A DNA stretch of 64,000 bases, taken from Nitrincola alkalilacustris. Lineage in GTDB: Bacteria > Pseudomonadota > Gammaproteobacteria > Pseudomonadales > Balneatricaceae. The notes under the pieces are model-generated. The model searched no databases. It had not been told where the DNA came from and was given only the letters and a program-made list of their open reading frames with translations. The translations under genes and the position numbers were made by a program. The stretch covers positions 310,001 to 374,000 of the forward strand of contig NZ_WBOM01000004.1 in NCBI RefSeq assembly GCF_008973755.1, given 5' to 3'. Of this stretch, positions 10,382 through 20,050 are shown piece after piece; position 1 is the first letter of the stretch; each line of letters begins with the position of its first letter.

Positions 10382-12950
10382 CTGCGACACCCTCTGACTC
10401 GCCTTCAATCACATCGATCTCTTCCGGCTCTTCAATGCGAGCCAGACCTACCAACTGCTCATCTTCGGACAGACGAATCAACATCACGCCCTGGGTATTA
10501 CGGCCCAGCACAGAGATCTCATCCGTACGGGTACGCACCAGCGTGCCACGGTTGCTGATCAGCATTACGCCGTCGCCTTCGAACACCTGTACCGCACCAG
10601 CCAGTGCACCATTACGCTCAGTACACTGCATCGCGATAACGCCCTGACCACCACGACCACGCAGCGGGAAGTCTTCCACAGCAGTCTGCTTGCCATAGCC
10701 CTTCATGGAGGCGGTCAATATCTTGCCACCTTCGCGCGGGATGATCAGCGAGATCACCCGCACATCATCACTGATGCGCACACCACGAACACCACGGGCG
10801 GTACGACCCATCTGGCGCACATCACCTTCGTGGAAACGGATCGCCTTACCGGCGCTGGTCATCAGCATTACATCATCATCACCACTGGTGATGGCGGCAC
10901 CGATCAGACGGTCACCCTCCACAACATCCAGTGCAATCAAACCACTGCTGCGAGGACGAGAGAAGCTGGTCAGAGGCGTTTTCTTGACTGTACCAAAACC
11001 GGTCGCCATGAAGACGAAACGATCTTCCGTAAACTCTTTGACTGGCAGAATGGCCGTGATGCGCTCATTCTCAACAAACGGCAGGATGTTCACGATAGGA
11101 CGACCACGTGATGCACGGCTGGCCGGTGGAATCTCATACACTTTGAGCCAGTAAACCTTGCCCAGGCTGGAGAAGCAGAGAATCGTATCGTGCGTATTGG
11201 CAATCAGCAGATGTTCAATGAAATCCTCATCCTTGATTGCTGTAGCGGACTTGCCTTTACCGCCACGACGCTGCGCCTGATAGGCATCCAGCGGCTGAGT
11301 CTTGGCATAGCCACCGTGGGAGATGGTTACCACCATATCCTCTTCGGTGATCAGATCAGCCACTGTCAGATCCTGCTGTGACGCCATGATTTCAGTGCGG
11401 CGCTCATCCTGATACTCACTGACCAGTGCAGCCAATTCCTCACGGATCACCTCCATCAGACGCTCACGAGAGCCCAGAATAAACAGCAGCTCGGCAATCT
11501 TGTCGACCAGTACCTGATACTCTGCGATCAGCTTCTCATGCTCCAGACCGGTCAGACGATGCAGACGCAGATCCAGTATCGCCTGCGCCTGAACAGGTGA
11601 CAAATAATAGAAACCTTCACGCATACCGAACTGAGGTTCCAGATCTTCCGGACGACAAGCGTCTTCACCGGCTTTTTCCAGCATGGTCAGCACACTGCCG
11701 GGCGCCCAGCGCTCAGCGATCAGGCGTTCCTTGGCATCGCTTGGTGTGGGCGACTCCTTGATCAGCTTGATCACAGGATCGATATTGGCCAGAGCAACCG
11801 CCAGACCTTCGAGAACATGCGCCCGCTCACGCGCTTTGCGCAGTTCGAAAACGGTGCGACGCGTGACCACTTCGCGGCGGTGGCGAATAAAGCACTCGAG
11901 CATCGACTTCAGATCAAGCGTGCGTGGCTGGCCATCGACCAGTGCCACCATGTTGATCCCGAACACACTCTGCAGCTGCGTCTGAGTAAAGAGGTTGTTG
12001 ATGATCACCTCGGGCACTTCGCCACGACGCAACTCAATCACGATGCGCATGCCGTCCTTATCGGACTCGTCACGCAGCTCGCTGATCCCTTCGACCTTTT
12101 TCTCTTTTACCAGATCGGCGATCTTTTCGATCAGACGCGCCTTGTTCAACTGATAAGGTATCTCTGTGACCACCAGCATCGGACGACCGTTACGCGGGTT
12201 ATCCTCGATATGATGTTTGGCACGGACATAGATACGGCCACGACCGGTACGATAGGCCAGCAGAATACCGGCACGGCCGTTGATAATGGCACCCGTCGGG
12301 AAGTCAGGACCGGGAATGTACTCCATCAGATCATCGACGCTGAGATCAGGGTTGTCGATCAGTGCGACACAACCGCGAACCACTTCACCCAGATTATGCG
12401 GCGGGATATTGGTCGCCATACCGACTGCGATACCGGCAGAACCATTCACCAGTAGATTCGGTACGCGTGTCGGCATGACGGCGGGAATTCTTTCCGTGCC
12501 ATCGTAGTTATCAACAAAGTCGACCGTTTCCTTGTCCAGATCCGCCAGCAACTCATGCGCAATCTTGGACATGCGGATCTCGGTATAACGCATGGCAGCC
12601 GCAGAATCGCCGTCAACCGAACCGAAGTTACCCTGCCCATCCACCAGCATGTAACGCATCGAAAAGTTCTGCGCCATCCTGACAATCGTGTCATAAACGG
12701 CACTGTCGCCATGCGGATGGTACTTACCTATCACGTCACCGACCACACGGGCGGATTTCTTGTAAGGCTTGTTCCAGTCATTGCTCAGTTCATTCATCGC
12801 AAAGAGCACGCGACGATGAACCGGCTTCAGGCCATCTCTGACATCAGGGAGGGCACGACCCACGATCACGCTCATTGCGTAGTCAAGGTATGACTGTTTG
12901 AGTTCATCCTCTATATTGATCGGGAGGACTTCTTTGGCTAGATCACCCAT
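10365..12950 (-). CDS. gyrA: DNA gyrase subunit A
   Basis: GyrA cuts and rejoins DNA during supercoiling. The 861-residue protein has the breakage-reunion domain with catalytic Tyr122 (AAMRYTEIR), a long coiled-coil region, and the C-terminal beta-pinwheel with the GyrA box QRRGGKG. In the quinolone-resistance-determining region residues 83 and 87 are Ser and Asp, the susceptible wild-type pair. It ends in an acidic tail. The 207 bp between its start and ubiG hold the divergent promoters; I could not fix their exact positions. Confidence 0.98.
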   Translation of the reverse strand: MGDLAKEVLPINIEDELKQSYLDYAMSVIVGRALPDVRDGLKPVHRRVLFAMNELSNDWNKPYKKSARVVGDVIGKYHPHGDSAVYDTIVRMAQNFSMRYMLVDGQGNFGSVDGDSAAAMRYTEIRMSKIAHELLADLDKETVDFVDNYDGTERIPAVMPTRVPNLLVNGSAGIAVGMATNIPPHNLGEVVRGCVALIDNPDLSVDDLMEYIPGPDFPTGAIINGRAGILLAYRTGRGRIYVRAKHHIEDNPRNGRPMLVVTEIPYQLNKARLIEKIADLVKEKKVEGISELRDESDKDGMRIVIELRRGEVPEVIINNLFTQTQLQSVFGINMVALVDGQPRTLDLKSMLECFIRHRREVVTRRTVFELRKARERAHVLEGLAVALANIDPVIKLIKESPTPSDAKERLIAERWAPGSVLTMLEKAGEDACRPEDLEPQFGMREGFYYLSPVQAQAILDLRLHRLTGLEHEKLIAEYQVLVDKIAELLFILGSRERLMEVIREELAALVSEYQDERRTEIMASQQDLTVADLITEEDMVVTISHGGYAKTQPLDAYQAQRRGGKGKSATAIKDEDFIEHLLIANTHDTILCFSSLGKVYWLKVYEIPPASRASRGRPIVNILPFVENERITAILPVKEFTEDRFVFMATGFGTVKKTPLTSFSRPRSSGLIALDVVEGDRLIGAAITSGDDDVMLMTSAGKAIRFHEGDVRQMGRTARGVRGVRISDDVRVISLIIPREGGKILTASMKGYGKQTAVEDFPLRGRGGQGVIAMQCTERNGALAGAVQVFEGDGVMLISNRGTLVRTRTDEISVLGRNTQGVMLIRLSEDEQLVGLARIEEPEEIDVIEGESEGVADDAEV

Positions 12951-13157
12951 TCGTTCAGCTTTCCTTGATTCGGTCTGCTCACACGCCGCATCGGCGGCAA
13001 TTCAATAGCCGGCAATTGTACCATAAAGCAGCCAAATGGTGCCTCCTGATAGTCACATTTCAGTGACTTATCCTGATCCTCATCAAGCGTCAAGCTGTCA
13101 CCTCCGGATCACGGGTGTTAGAATCGCCGGATGCCGCCAGGATTTTGAGAAGCGAAG

Positions 13158-13877
13158 ATGACAGAGCCTCATACACAGAATATTGATCCATCCGAAATCG
13201 CCAAGTTTGAAGAGCTCGCCAGCCGCTGGTGGGATCGCAACAGCGAGTTCAAACCGCTGCATGATATCAACCCGCTCAGAGTCGGATTCATAGACCGCAT
13301 AGCGCCTCTTGCAGGCAAGCGTGTACTGGATGTCGGCTGCGGTGGCGGCATTCTTTCTGAATCCATGGCCGCCAGAGGCGCCAGCGTCATGGGTATAGAC
13401 ATGGGTGAAGCGCCTCTCAAGGTCGCCAGACTGCATGGACTTGAAAGCGGCATCCAGGTTGATTATCAGCGTATTACCGTTGAAGAGCTGGCCAGCACTC
13501 ATGCTGGCACCTTTGATATCGTCACCTGCATGGAGATGATCGAGCACGTTCCCGACCCATCATCAATCATTCGGGCCTGCTCAGAACTGGTCAAACCCGG
13601 TGGCCACCTCTTTCTGTCGACTCTGAACCGCAACCCGAAGAGCTATCTATTTGCGATCCTCGGAGCCGAGCGCATTCTCAAGCTGGTCCCTCAGGGCACG
13701 CATGACTTCAACAAATTCATCAAACCGGCAGAGCTGGCGGAATGGGTACGCAGCAGCGGCTTGAGCATCACCGAAATGACAGGACTGGTGTACAACCCAC
13801 TTACCCGCACCTATCGCCTTGATCCCAAAGATGTTGATGTCAACTACATGCTGGCTACGCGCAAACAGGACAACTGA
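13158..13877 (+). CDS. ubiG: Ubiquinone biosynthesis O-methyltransferase
   Basis: UbiG carries out both O-methylations of the ubiquinone head group using SAM. The 239-residue protein has the SAM motif [11 protein letters not shown] and the UbiG-specific segments [19 protein letters not shown] and [16 protein letters not shown]. The start at 13158 has a GAAG-type ribosome site close by. Its stop overlaps the mupP start by one base (TGATG), so the pair is translationally coupled, as in Pseudomonas. Confidence 0.97.
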   Translation: MTEPHTQNIDPSEIAKFEELASRWWDRNSEFKPLHDINPLRVGFIDRIAPLAGKRVLDVGCGGGILSESMAARGASVMGIDMGEAPLKVARLHGLESGIQVDYQRITVEELASTHAGTFDIVTCMEMIEHVPDPSSIIRACSELVKPGGHLFLSTLNRNPKSYLFAILGAERILKLVPQGTHDFNKFIKPAELAEWVRSSGLSITEMTGLVYNPLTRTYRLDPKDVDVNYMLATRKQDN

Positions 13878-14560
13878 TGATGACACTGCAGTCAGCCCTG
13901 TTCGACCTTGATGGCACACTGTTGGACACCGCTCCCGATTTCCATCAGGTGATTATCCAACTGCTGGCCGAAGAGGGGCGCCCCGCGATCAGTTATGAGG
14001 CAGTCCGCGCTGAAGTATCAAATGGCGCGCGTGCATTGGTCAGCCGAGCATTCAACCTGACACCGGAGGCACCTGGATTCAGCGAGCTGCACCAGCGCAT
14101 GCTCGAACTCTATGCCAGCCAACTGACACAGCACAGCCGCCTGTTTGACGGCATGAACAACCTTCTTGATTGGCTTGAGAGCAACCATATACCCTGGGGT
14201 ATCGTCACCAACAAACCATCACTTTACACCCTGCCCATACTGGAAGGCCTGCAGCTGCAATCTCGTTGTGGATCAGTCATCTGCCCGGACCATGTCAGCA
14301 AAACCAAGCCCGATCCCGAAGGACTGCTGATGGCATGCCGGGAGTTGAACGCAGAACCCGGTCGCAGTGTCTACATAGGCGATCACCGGAGAGATATCGA
14401 AGCCGGACAGGCTGCTGGCATGATCACCATCGCCGCAGCCTATGGCTATATCGACCCTCGCGACCCGGTCACTGACTGGAACAGCCACCACACGGCAGCT
14501 GACGCGCACGAGATTCTTTCCCTGCTACAATCAATACATGAACACACATCGCCTGCCTGA
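13877..14560 (+). CDS. mupP: HAD phosphatase, probable N-acetylmuramic acid 6-phosphate phosphatase
   Basis: This 227-residue HAD hydrolase has motif I FDLDGTLLDT (nucleophile D10, acid/base D12), the motif II region GIVTNKPS, the motif III lysine in KTKPDPEGL and motif IV IGDHRRDIEAG. By sequence alone it could be phosphoglycolate phosphatase (Gph). The ubiG-this-yciK order matches the Pseudomonas locus where the gene product is MupP, which dephosphorylates MurNAc-6-phosphate in cell-wall recycling feeding the AmgK/MurU shunt. I prefer MupP on context; the substrate is inferred. Confidence 0.8.
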   Translation: MMTLQSALFDLDGTLLDTAPDFHQVIIQLLAEEGRPAISYEAVRAEVSNGARALVSRAFNLTPEAPGFSELHQRMLELYASQLTQHSRLFDGMNNLLDWLESNHIPWGIVTNKPSLYTLPILEGLQLQSRCGSVICPDHVSKTKPDPEGLLMACRELNAEPGRSVYIGDHRRDIEAGQAAGMITIAAAYGYIDPRDPVTDWNSHHTAADAHEILSLLQSIHEHTSPA

Positions 14561-14600
14561 AGCAGCCGCGATAACGGATGAAAAAGGACCCTGACCGATC

Positions 14601-15359
14601 ATGTTTGCATACAGCGCACCCACCGATCTCCTGAAAGATCGCATCATTCTGGTCACTGGCGCAGGTGACGGCATAGGCAGAGAAGCAGCCAGACAGTTTG
14701 CTGCTCATGGTGCTACCGTCATCCTGCTGGGCAGAACCATAGAAAAACTTGAATCCCTTTATGATGAGCTGGAAGCCGCTGGCTATCCACAACCCGCCAT
14801 CGTACCCCTGAACCTGGAAAGCGCCGGCGAGCACGATTTCATTGAGCTGTGCAACACTCTGCATCAGGAGTTCGGCAAGCTGGATGGCATTCTGCACAAC
14901 GCCAGCCTGCTCGGGGTTCGCACACCTATCGAAAACTACGACCCAACCATCTGGCTGCAGGTGATGCAGGTCAATGTCAACGCGGCCTTCATGATGACCC
15001 AGACATTGATGCCACTGTTGAGAGCCTCAGATGACGCATCAGTGGTTTTCACCACCTCCAGTGTGGGAAGCAAAGGGAAGGCATACTGGGGCGCCTATGC
15101 TGTCTCAAAATTTGCCACGGAGGGGATGATGCAGGTACTGGCCGACGAGCTGGAAAACTCCGGCAACATCCGCGTCAATTGCATCAACCCCGGCGCCACC
15201 CGAACCAATATGCGCGCCAACGCCTACCCGGCTGAAAATCCAGACAACAACCCCGCTCCTGCTGACATAATGCCCCTGTACCTTTATCTGATGGGGCCGG
15301 ACAGTAAAGGCCAGAACGGCCACACACTGAGCGCTCAGGGCAACGGACAACCACTGTGA
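14601..15359 (+). CDS. YciK-family short-chain dehydrogenase
   Basis: A 252-residue classical SDR with the cofactor motif VTGAGDGIGREAA, the NAS motif (HNASLLG), catalytic Ser in TTSSVGSKG and the YxxxK pair in YAVSKFA. The first residues FAYSAPTDLLKDRIILVTG are typical of the YciK group. Its substrate is not established. It follows mupP after 40 bp and ends just before a strong terminator, so it is the last gene of the ubiG unit. Confidence 0.9.
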   Translation: MFAYSAPTDLLKDRIILVTGAGDGIGREAARQFAAHGATVILLGRTIEKLESLYDELEAAGYPQPAIVPLNLESAGEHDFIELCNTLHQEFGKLDGILHNASLLGVRTPIENYDPTIWLQVMQVNVNAAFMMTQTLMPLLRASDDASVVFTTSSVGSKGKAYWGAYAVSKFATEGMMQVLADELENSGNIRVNCINPGATRTNMRANAYPAENPDNNPAPADIMPLYLYLMGPDSKGQNGHTLSAQGNGQPL

Positions 15360-15373
15360 CGCAATACAAAAAG

Positions 15374-15401
15374 AAAAGCCCGGTATCATAACCGGGCTTT
15401 T
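15374..15401. terminator. Bidirectional rho-independent terminator between yciK and rluB
   Basis: A perfect stem of AAAAGCCCGGT and ACCGGGCTTTT with a six-base loop. On the minus strand the stem is followed by TTTTCTTTTTG, on the plus strand by TTTTCAG. The genes on either side converge here. Confidence 0.9.
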
Positions 15402-15420
15402 CAGTATCAGCGTGCTCTTT

Positions 15421-15473
15421 AGTACCAACAATCAGTAGCAACAATCAGTAGCAGTAAATCAGTACCAACAATC
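15421..15473. repeat. Four tandem copies of a 13-14 bp unit
   Basis: Copies are AGTACCAACAATC, AGTAGCAACAATC, AGTAGCAGTAAATC and AGTACCAACAATC, head to tail. They lie in the intergenic gap between the terminator and the end of rluB. No function is evident. Confidence 0.9.
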
Positions 15474-15488
15474 GGCCAGCACCCGCAA

Positions 15489-16400
15489 TCAGCGTGCGTT
15501 ACGCTTACCGACAGAGCGCACCTTGCCGGTCTTACGCTTTTGTTTGACCTCCTGGCGCACAACCCGCTCTTTGTCAGCAGACTGACGCACCCGCTGCTTC
15601 TTATGCAGACGCTCGTCAGCTGCGCGCTGGATCGGCGTTCTAACCACTCGACTGGTATCCTGCTCGAGACCCATCTCCAGCGCCAGCAGATTACACGCCT
15701 TGCGATCCATCTCCTTCCAGGTTCCAACCTTGATATCGCTAGGCATGAACACTGGTCCGAAGCGAACCCGCTTCAGACGACTTACCTTGAGCCCCTGAGA
15801 CTCCCATAGACGCCTGACTTCGCGATTACGACCCTCCATCACGACGCAGTGGTACCACTTGTTAGCTCCCTCACCATCAAAAAACTGCACATCGGTAAAG
15901 TTCGCCATACCATCATCAAGCAGAACGCCCTTCTTCAGACGGTCCAGCATCTCTTCATCCACCTCACCCAGCACTCGTACCGCATACTCGCGATCAATCC
16001 TGGCTGAGGGGTGCATCATCTTATTGGCCAACTCACCATCCGTGGTGAAGATCAACAACCCGGTGGTGTTGATATCCAGACGCCCGATAGCGATCCAGCG
16101 CCCCTGCTTAAGCGGCGGCAAGGCATCAAAGACCGTCGGCCTGCCTTCAGGGTCATGGCGGGTACACACCTCACCCAGCGGCTTGTTATATAAAAGCACG
16201 CGCCGCGGCTCAGCGCCGGCAAAAACCAACTCTACCAACTTGCCATTAAGCGACACCTTATCCAGAGGCGTTACACGATCACCCAGGGTTGCCAACACCC
16301 CGTTGATATTGATCCGTTTCTCTTCAATCCAACGCTCCATCTCACGACGTGAGCCAAAACCGGAGCGCGCCAATACTTTTTGCAGTTTTTCACTGTCCAT
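15489..16400 (-). CDS. rluB: 23S rRNA pseudouridine(2605) synthase
   Basis: RluB isomerises one uridine of 23S rRNA. The 303-residue protein has an N-terminal S4 RNA-binding domain (LQKVLARSGFGSRREMERWI) and the RsuA/RluB catalytic motif GRLDINTTGLL with the nucleophilic Asp. A long basic C-terminal tail (about 255-303, rich in Lys and Arg) is common in RluB and separates it from the shorter RsuA and RluE. RluF is less likely because of the neighbourhood (YciO, Rnm and the other yci-type genes). Confidence 0.9.
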   Translation of the reverse strand: MDSEKLQKVLARSGFGSRREMERWIEEKRININGVLATLGDRVTPLDKVSLNGKLVELVFAGAEPRRVLLYNKPLGEVCTRHDPEGRPTVFDALPPLKQGRWIAIGRLDINTTGLLIFTTDGELANKMMHPSARIDREYAVRVLGEVDEEMLDRLKKGVLLDDGMANFTDVQFFDGEGANKWYHCVVMEGRNREVRRLWESQGLKVSRLKRVRFGPVFMPSDIKVGTWKEMDRKACNLLALEMGLEQDTSRVVRTPIQRAADERLHKKQRVRQSADKERVVRQEVKQKRKTGKVRSVGKRNAR

Positions 16401-16421
16401 GACGCAACCTTTCTGTAAGAC

Positions 16422-16450
16422 AAAAAAGCCCCACAGGAAACCTGGAGGGC
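16422..16450 (-). terminator. Rho-independent terminator downstream of hns
   Basis: Read on the minus strand: GCCC TC CAGG, loop TTT, CCTG TG GGGC, then six T. The stem has one two-base internal mismatch. It lies between the hns stop and the rluB start, so rluB probably has its own promoter. Confidence 0.8.
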
Positions 16451-16482
16451 CAGTACAGCAATATTAGCAGAGTTTCTTCAGA

Positions 16483-16875
16483 TCAGGCAGATGGCAACTG
16501 CTCTTTGGAAATACCCTTCGCTTCCATATATTCTTTGAATACGGTTGGCGTACGCCCTCTGCCGGACCACTCATGACGCTCACCCTGAGCATCCACAATG
16601 GAGTATTTGGCCTTGACGCTTTTACGCTGCAGAGAGTCACCAACCTCAGCCAGATCATCAAGATCCAGACCTGCTGAAAGCATGGCTTTGCGAATCTCTT
16701 CAATCTTGGCTTTTTTCTCCTGCTCAACAGCCTCTTTGGCAGCCGCCTCTTCCAGCTTTTCCTGGAGGATATCAGACAGATCACCGATAACCTTTTCGAT
16801 ATCACTTACTGATATTTCCTGAACCTGTTTTCTCAGAGAGTTCTTGCGCGTAAGCACTTTAATAAAGTCAGACAT
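16483..16875 (-). CDS. hns: H-NS family nucleoid protein
   Basis: H-NS binds AT-rich DNA and silences many genes. The 130-residue protein has an alpha-helical oligomerisation domain (about 1-75) and the C-terminal DNA-binding domain with RGRTPTVFKEYM, in which the GRxP-type loop (GRGRTP) inserts in the minor groove. The family's KYxxxDxxGExxxWxGRGRTP spacing is kept. Its presence, rather than MvaT, argues against a Pseudomonas host. It is monocistronic by position, with an AT-rich promoter and a terminator of its own. Confidence 0.94.
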   Translation of the reverse strand: MSDFIKVLTRKNSLRKQVQEISVSDIEKVIGDLSDILQEKLEEAAAKEAVEQEKKAKIEEIRKAMLSAGLDLDDLAEVGDSLQRKSVKAKYSIVDAQGERHEWSGRGRTPTVFKEYMEAKGISKEQLPSA

Positions 16876-16916
16876 GATATTTTATTCCAGATTTACTGAG
16901 AGATGGATATAATACT

Positions 16917-16945
16917 AATTATCTAGATATATATCAGTTTTGCAA
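16917..16945 (-). promoter_or_regulatory. Candidate sigma-70 promoter of hns in AT-rich DNA
   Basis: On the minus strand TTGCAA (16945-16940) and ATAATT (16922-16917) are 17 bp apart, about 40 bp before the hns start. The surroundings are rich in A, T and TpA steps, the kind of DNA H-NS binds, which would allow autoregulation. Confidence 0.5.
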
Positions 16946-16994
16946 GCGATGCCTGACAATTTAACTCATTATTTTCTCAGCCAGCAACAGCACC

Positions 16995-17615
16995 TTAAAT
17001 AAAGTGAGCCACATCGCCAGCACCCTCCCTCATAACCTCAGGCACATCACCGGTCAGATTAATAACCGTCGTAGCCTCCATACCACAAAAACCACCATCA
17101 ATAATCAGATCCACCTGATGCTGCAGCGCATCACGCATATCATAAGGATCAGTCAAAGGAAGATCCTCACCAGGCAGAATAAGCGAAGTACTCATGATAG
17201 GCTCACCCAACGCATCCAGAAGATCCAGCACTATCTGATTGTCGGGAACACGCATACCTATGGTGCGCCTTTTGGGGTGCAGCAGACGTCGTGGCACTTC
17301 TGTCGTGGCATTCAGAATAAATGTATAGGCACCAGGAGTATGAGCCTTCAATAGTCTGTAAATCTGATTATCCACCTTTGCATAAGTGGAAATAACTGAA
17401 AGATCACGACAGACCAGCGTAAAATTGTGCTTATCATCCAATTGCCTGATCTGTTTTATCCTGTCCAGCGCCTTCTTGTTCTCTAGGCAGCAACCCAGCG
17501 CATAGGCACAGTCCGTGGGATAAATGATAACCCCACCTTTACGCAGGATTTCTACCGCCTGAAGGATAAGTCTCTTCTGGGGATTATCCTGATGTATCTG
17601 AAAAAATTGACTCAC
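16995..17615 (-). CDS. YciO-type Sua5/YrdC domain protein
   Basis: A 206-residue protein of the Sua5/YrdC fold with the KxR/SxN-type features: IIYPTDCAYALGC, IKQIRQLDDKHNFTLVCRDL and the S-x-S loop in PIMSTSLILPGED. Family members make threonylcarbamoyl-AMP for tRNA t6A37; the YciO branch, which this resembles in length and neighbourhood (next to rnm), is a paralogue with unclear cellular function. The essential TsaC/Sua5 gene would be expected elsewhere. Confidence 0.85.
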   Translation of the reverse strand: MSQFFQIHQDNPQKRLILQAVEILRKGGVIIYPTDCAYALGCCLENKKALDRIKQIRQLDDKHNFTLVCRDLSVISTYAKVDNQIYRLLKAHTPGAYTFILNATTEVPRRLLHPKRRTIGMRVPDNQIVLDLLDALGEPIMSTSLILPGEDLPLTDPYDMRDALQHQVDLIIDGGFCGMEATTVINLTGDVPEVMREGAGDVAHFI

Positions 17616-17663
17616 GTTTCTACCTCAAGCGATCAGCAGATAAACAACAATGATGGGAAAGGA

Positions 17664-18530
17664 TCATATTATAGCATTCAAGCCATGTAACAGATGACCT
17701 CCTTTGATCGGCAGCGGAGGAAAACGCCCTAATGCAGACCAGCGATTATTATTGGAATGAAAGTCACTCCCCCCCGAAACCAACAACTCTCTCTGCGATG
17801 AAATACGCTGCAACTCACGGGTATGATCAGGAATAACACCGGGATAACTGACCTCCAACCCATCCCCTCCGAGGGCTTTAAAATCATCACAAAGCTGACG
17901 AATTTTAGTAAATGTCAGATTGTACTTCGTCGGATGCGCAATAACTGATAAACCACCAGCCGACTTGATCACCTCAACCGCTTCAGCAATACCCGGCCAG
18001 TCAACCTTGACGTCACCTGCTTTGTTTCGACCCAGATAAAGCTCAAAAGCCTCCTGCGCCGTTTCCACTATACCCGCACTGATCAGGGCTGCCGCAAAAT
18101 GAGGCCTCCCTATCTGCCCCCCCGCCGCAATCGCCAGCGCCTCCTCAAGCAGATTCGGCAGCCGCTTCTGCTCCAGTTTCCTGGCGATACGCTCAGCCCG
18201 CTCCAGTCGCAACGCATCAAGCCGCGCGAGATAAGGCTCAAAGCAGGATGCTTCAGCATCAAACCCCAGCCCCAGCACATGAATACAGTGCCGCTGCCAG
18301 ATGCAGGTGAGCTCAATGCCATTAATCAGACATAACGTCTTATCCGACGCCGCAGCACGGGCAGCAGCAAGGCCGCCCAGCGTATCATGATCGGTGAGTG
18401 CCAGATAACGTACTCCTCGGGCATCCGCCTCACATACCACCTCCGCGGGAGACAGCAGACCGTCAGAAGCCGTGCTGTGGCAATGCAGGTCATATACAGG
18501 CTGCTCGCTATCAGAAATACTCACCATCAC
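17664..18530 (-). CDS. rnm: PHP-domain 5'-3' exoribonuclease / nucleotide phosphatase (RNase AM)
   Basis: A 288-residue PHP phosphoesterase with the metal-binding motifs YDLHCHSTASDG (about 13-24), LTDHDT and VIAHPTKYN and the late GSDFHS. The E. coli orthologue YciV/Rnm trims the 5' ends of rRNAs and hydrolyses 3',5'-nucleotide bisphosphates. Two adjacent ATG codons (18530 and 18527) could start it. It is divergent from yciI and lies next to the YciO gene, a widespread pairing. Confidence 0.9.
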   Translation of the reverse strand: MMVSISDSEQPVYDLHCHSTASDGLLSPAEVVCEADARGVRYLALTDHDTLGGLAAARAAASDKTLCLINGIELTCIWQRHCIHVLGLGFDAEASCFEPYLARLDALRLERAERIARKLEQKRLPNLLEEALAIAAGGQIGRPHFAAALISAGIVETAQEAFELYLGRNKAGDVKVDWPGIAEAVEVIKSAGGLSVIAHPTKYNLTFTKIRQLCDDFKALGGDGLEVSYPGVIPDHTRELQRISSQRELLVSGGSDFHSNNNRWSALGRFPPLPIKGGHLLHGLNAII

Positions 18531-18643
18531 CTCATGAACAAAACTTGAAATCTAAAACGGGTTGATAACTGACATTATAATCGCGGATGATAGGTTCAGC
18601 GTATTAATTAATGAATATTGAACTTATTCGTTCGGAGAACGTC

Positions 18644-18943
18644 ATGTATTATGCCATTATTGCAGAAGATACAGCGAATAGCCTGGAAACAAGAATGAAA
18701 ACCAGACCGGCACACCTGGAACGCTTGCAGGATCTGGATCAGCAGGGTCGCCTGCTGATTGCAGGACCACATCCAGCCATTGATCAGGATGATCCGGGGC
18801 AGGCAGGTTTCACAGGAAGCCTGGTGGTGGCAGAGTTCGAGTCTCTTCAGGCCGCCAGAAGCTGGGCCGATCAGGACCCTTACCTTGCGGCAGGGGTTTA
18901 CGAAAAAGTGACGGTTAAGCCTTTTAAAAAGGTATTACCTTGA
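18644..18943 (+). CDS. yciI: YciI family protein
   Basis: A 99-residue ferredoxin-like protein. It keeps the family line RPAHLERLQ-x-GRLLIAGP, [19 protein letters not shown] and [20 protein letters not shown]. The conserved His and Asp suggest an active-site pocket but no reaction is known. I chose the start at 18644 because GGAG lies 6 bp before it and the E. coli protein starts at the same place; the open frame from 18611 adds residues with no family counterpart. Confidence 0.92.
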   Translation: MYYAIIAEDTANSLETRMKTRPAHLERLQDLDQQGRLLIAGPHPAIDQDDPGQAGFTGSLVVAEFESLQAARSWADQDPYLAAGVYEKVTVKPFKKVLP

Positions 18944-19012
18944 ATTCGCTGTAATCTGATATACTCTTTAAGTATTATATAACCGTATCAGTTGAGCCCG
19001 GCAACCGCTATG

Positions 19013-19033
19013 GTTAAACTCATGTGGTTTAAC
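19013..19033. promoter_or_regulatory. Inverted repeat upstream of the OmpA-like gene
   Basis: GTTAAAC and GTTTAAC form a perfect 7-bp inverted repeat separated by 7 bp, followed by two direct GGTTAAG copies. It lies about 85-100 bp before the coding start and could be an operator. No regulator is recognised. Confidence 0.4.
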
Positions 19034-19115
19034 TTAGGTTAAGGTTAAGGCTGTTCTAATAGGCTAAGATTGATAACTGACTGACCAACATCCAACCTGG
19101 CACAAGGAAATGATG

Positions 19116-19715
19116 ATGAAGAAAATTGCAATTGCTGCTGGACTGGCACTGGCACTGGGCGTGACCAGCGTACAGGCTCAGGTTCCCGGCTATGCCGCTA
19201 ACTCAACCAACACTGTATGGCGCACCACCCTGAGTGACTGCTGGAAAACCAGCTCCTGGACTCAGGACAAGGTTGTTGCTGGCTGCCCAGGCTATGTTGC
19301 CCAGGCTGAACCAGCTCCTGCTCCTGCTCCCGCTCCTGCAGCGCCTGCACAGACAATGATGGAAGTTGAAAACAAATTCGCTTTGTATTTCGATTTCGAC
19401 AGCACGCGCGTTGGTGATATCTCCACCATCGTCAGCCACATCGGCTCCATGGCCAAAGTTGATAGCATCAAGCTGGTAGGTCATGCTGACCGTATCGGTC
19501 AGGTTGCCTACAACGACCGCCTGTCTCAGCGCCGTGCTGATGCCGTTGCTGCCGCTCTGACCAGCGCTGGCGTAGATGGCTCTAAAATCTCCACCAGCTC
19601 AATGGGTAGCCGCTCACCAGTTGCCAACTGTACTGGTCGTGGTGCTGAGCTGATCGCATGTCTGCGTCCTGACCGTCGTGTAGACGTCGAGATCAAAGGC
19701 ACAAAGAGCAACTGA
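19116..19715 (+). CDS. OmpA-family peptidoglycan-binding outer membrane protein
   Basis: A 199-residue protein with a signal peptide (MKKIAIAAGLALALGVTSVQAQ), a short domain containing VWRTTLSDCWKTSSW with a paired Cys, an Ala-Pro linker (about 64-78) and a C-terminal OmpA domain (about 85-195). That domain has VGHADRIG, NDRLSQRRADAV and the Cys pair in NCTGR...CLRPDRRV. It lacks the eight-stranded barrel of true OmpA and resembles RmpM-type anchors that hold the outer membrane to the wall. Three ATG codons occur in a row; AAGGA spacing favours the third (19116). Confidence 0.88.
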   Translation: MKKIAIAAGLALALGVTSVQAQVPGYAANSTNTVWRTTLSDCWKTSSWTQDKVVAGCPGYVAQAEPAPAPAPAPAAPAQTMMEVENKFALYFDFDSTRVGDISTIVSHIGSMAKVDSIKLVGHADRIGQVAYNDRLSQRRADAVAAALTSAGVDGSKISTSSMGSRSPVANCTGRGAELIACLRPDRRVDVEIKGTKSN

Positions 19716-19742
19716 TCAGAAGCTGACGCTTCGACAGTCCTC

Positions 19743-19771
19743 AAAACAGGAGCCCCAGGGCTCCTGTTTTT
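19743..19771 (+). terminator. Rho-independent terminator of the OmpA-like gene
   Basis: Stem AAAACAGGAGCCC and GGGCTCCTGTTTT with a two-base loop, ending in a T run, 27 bp after the stop codon. Confidence 0.9.
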
Positions 19772-19988
19772 CGTTACTCCCTTCTCTTCCAAACTTATTC
19801 CTGACATGAGTCAGCTTCAACGGACAATCAGGCGCATACTTCGACATCTGAATTGTGAATATACTGCCGCATGAGATTGAACATGTGAAACAGCAGCACA
19901 GTTTGCATATGGTTGCCCAGTCACTTTGATCAGCGATGGTTTTCGGTCTGGTATTCGGTGACCTGGAAGCCGCAAGGAAAGTAGTAGT

Positions 19989-20018
19989 AAGGGGAAGGAG
20001 TAGCAAGGGGAAGGAGTA
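19989..20018. repeat. Two tandem copies of AAGGGGAAGGAGTA
   Basis: Two identical 14-bp copies separated by GC, giving a 16-bp period, directly before the purL-end hairpin. Confidence 0.85.
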
Positions 20019-20025
20019 AATGATC

Positions 20026-20050
20026 GGGTGAGGCAAACACTGCCTCACCC
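20026..20050 (-). terminator. Hairpin downstream of purL
   Basis: Perfect 10-bp stem GGGTGAGGCA and TGCCTCACCC with a 5-base loop, 19 bp after the purL stop. There is no clear T run on the minus strand, so it may act as an mRNA 3' end protector rather than a classical terminator. Confidence 0.55.
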
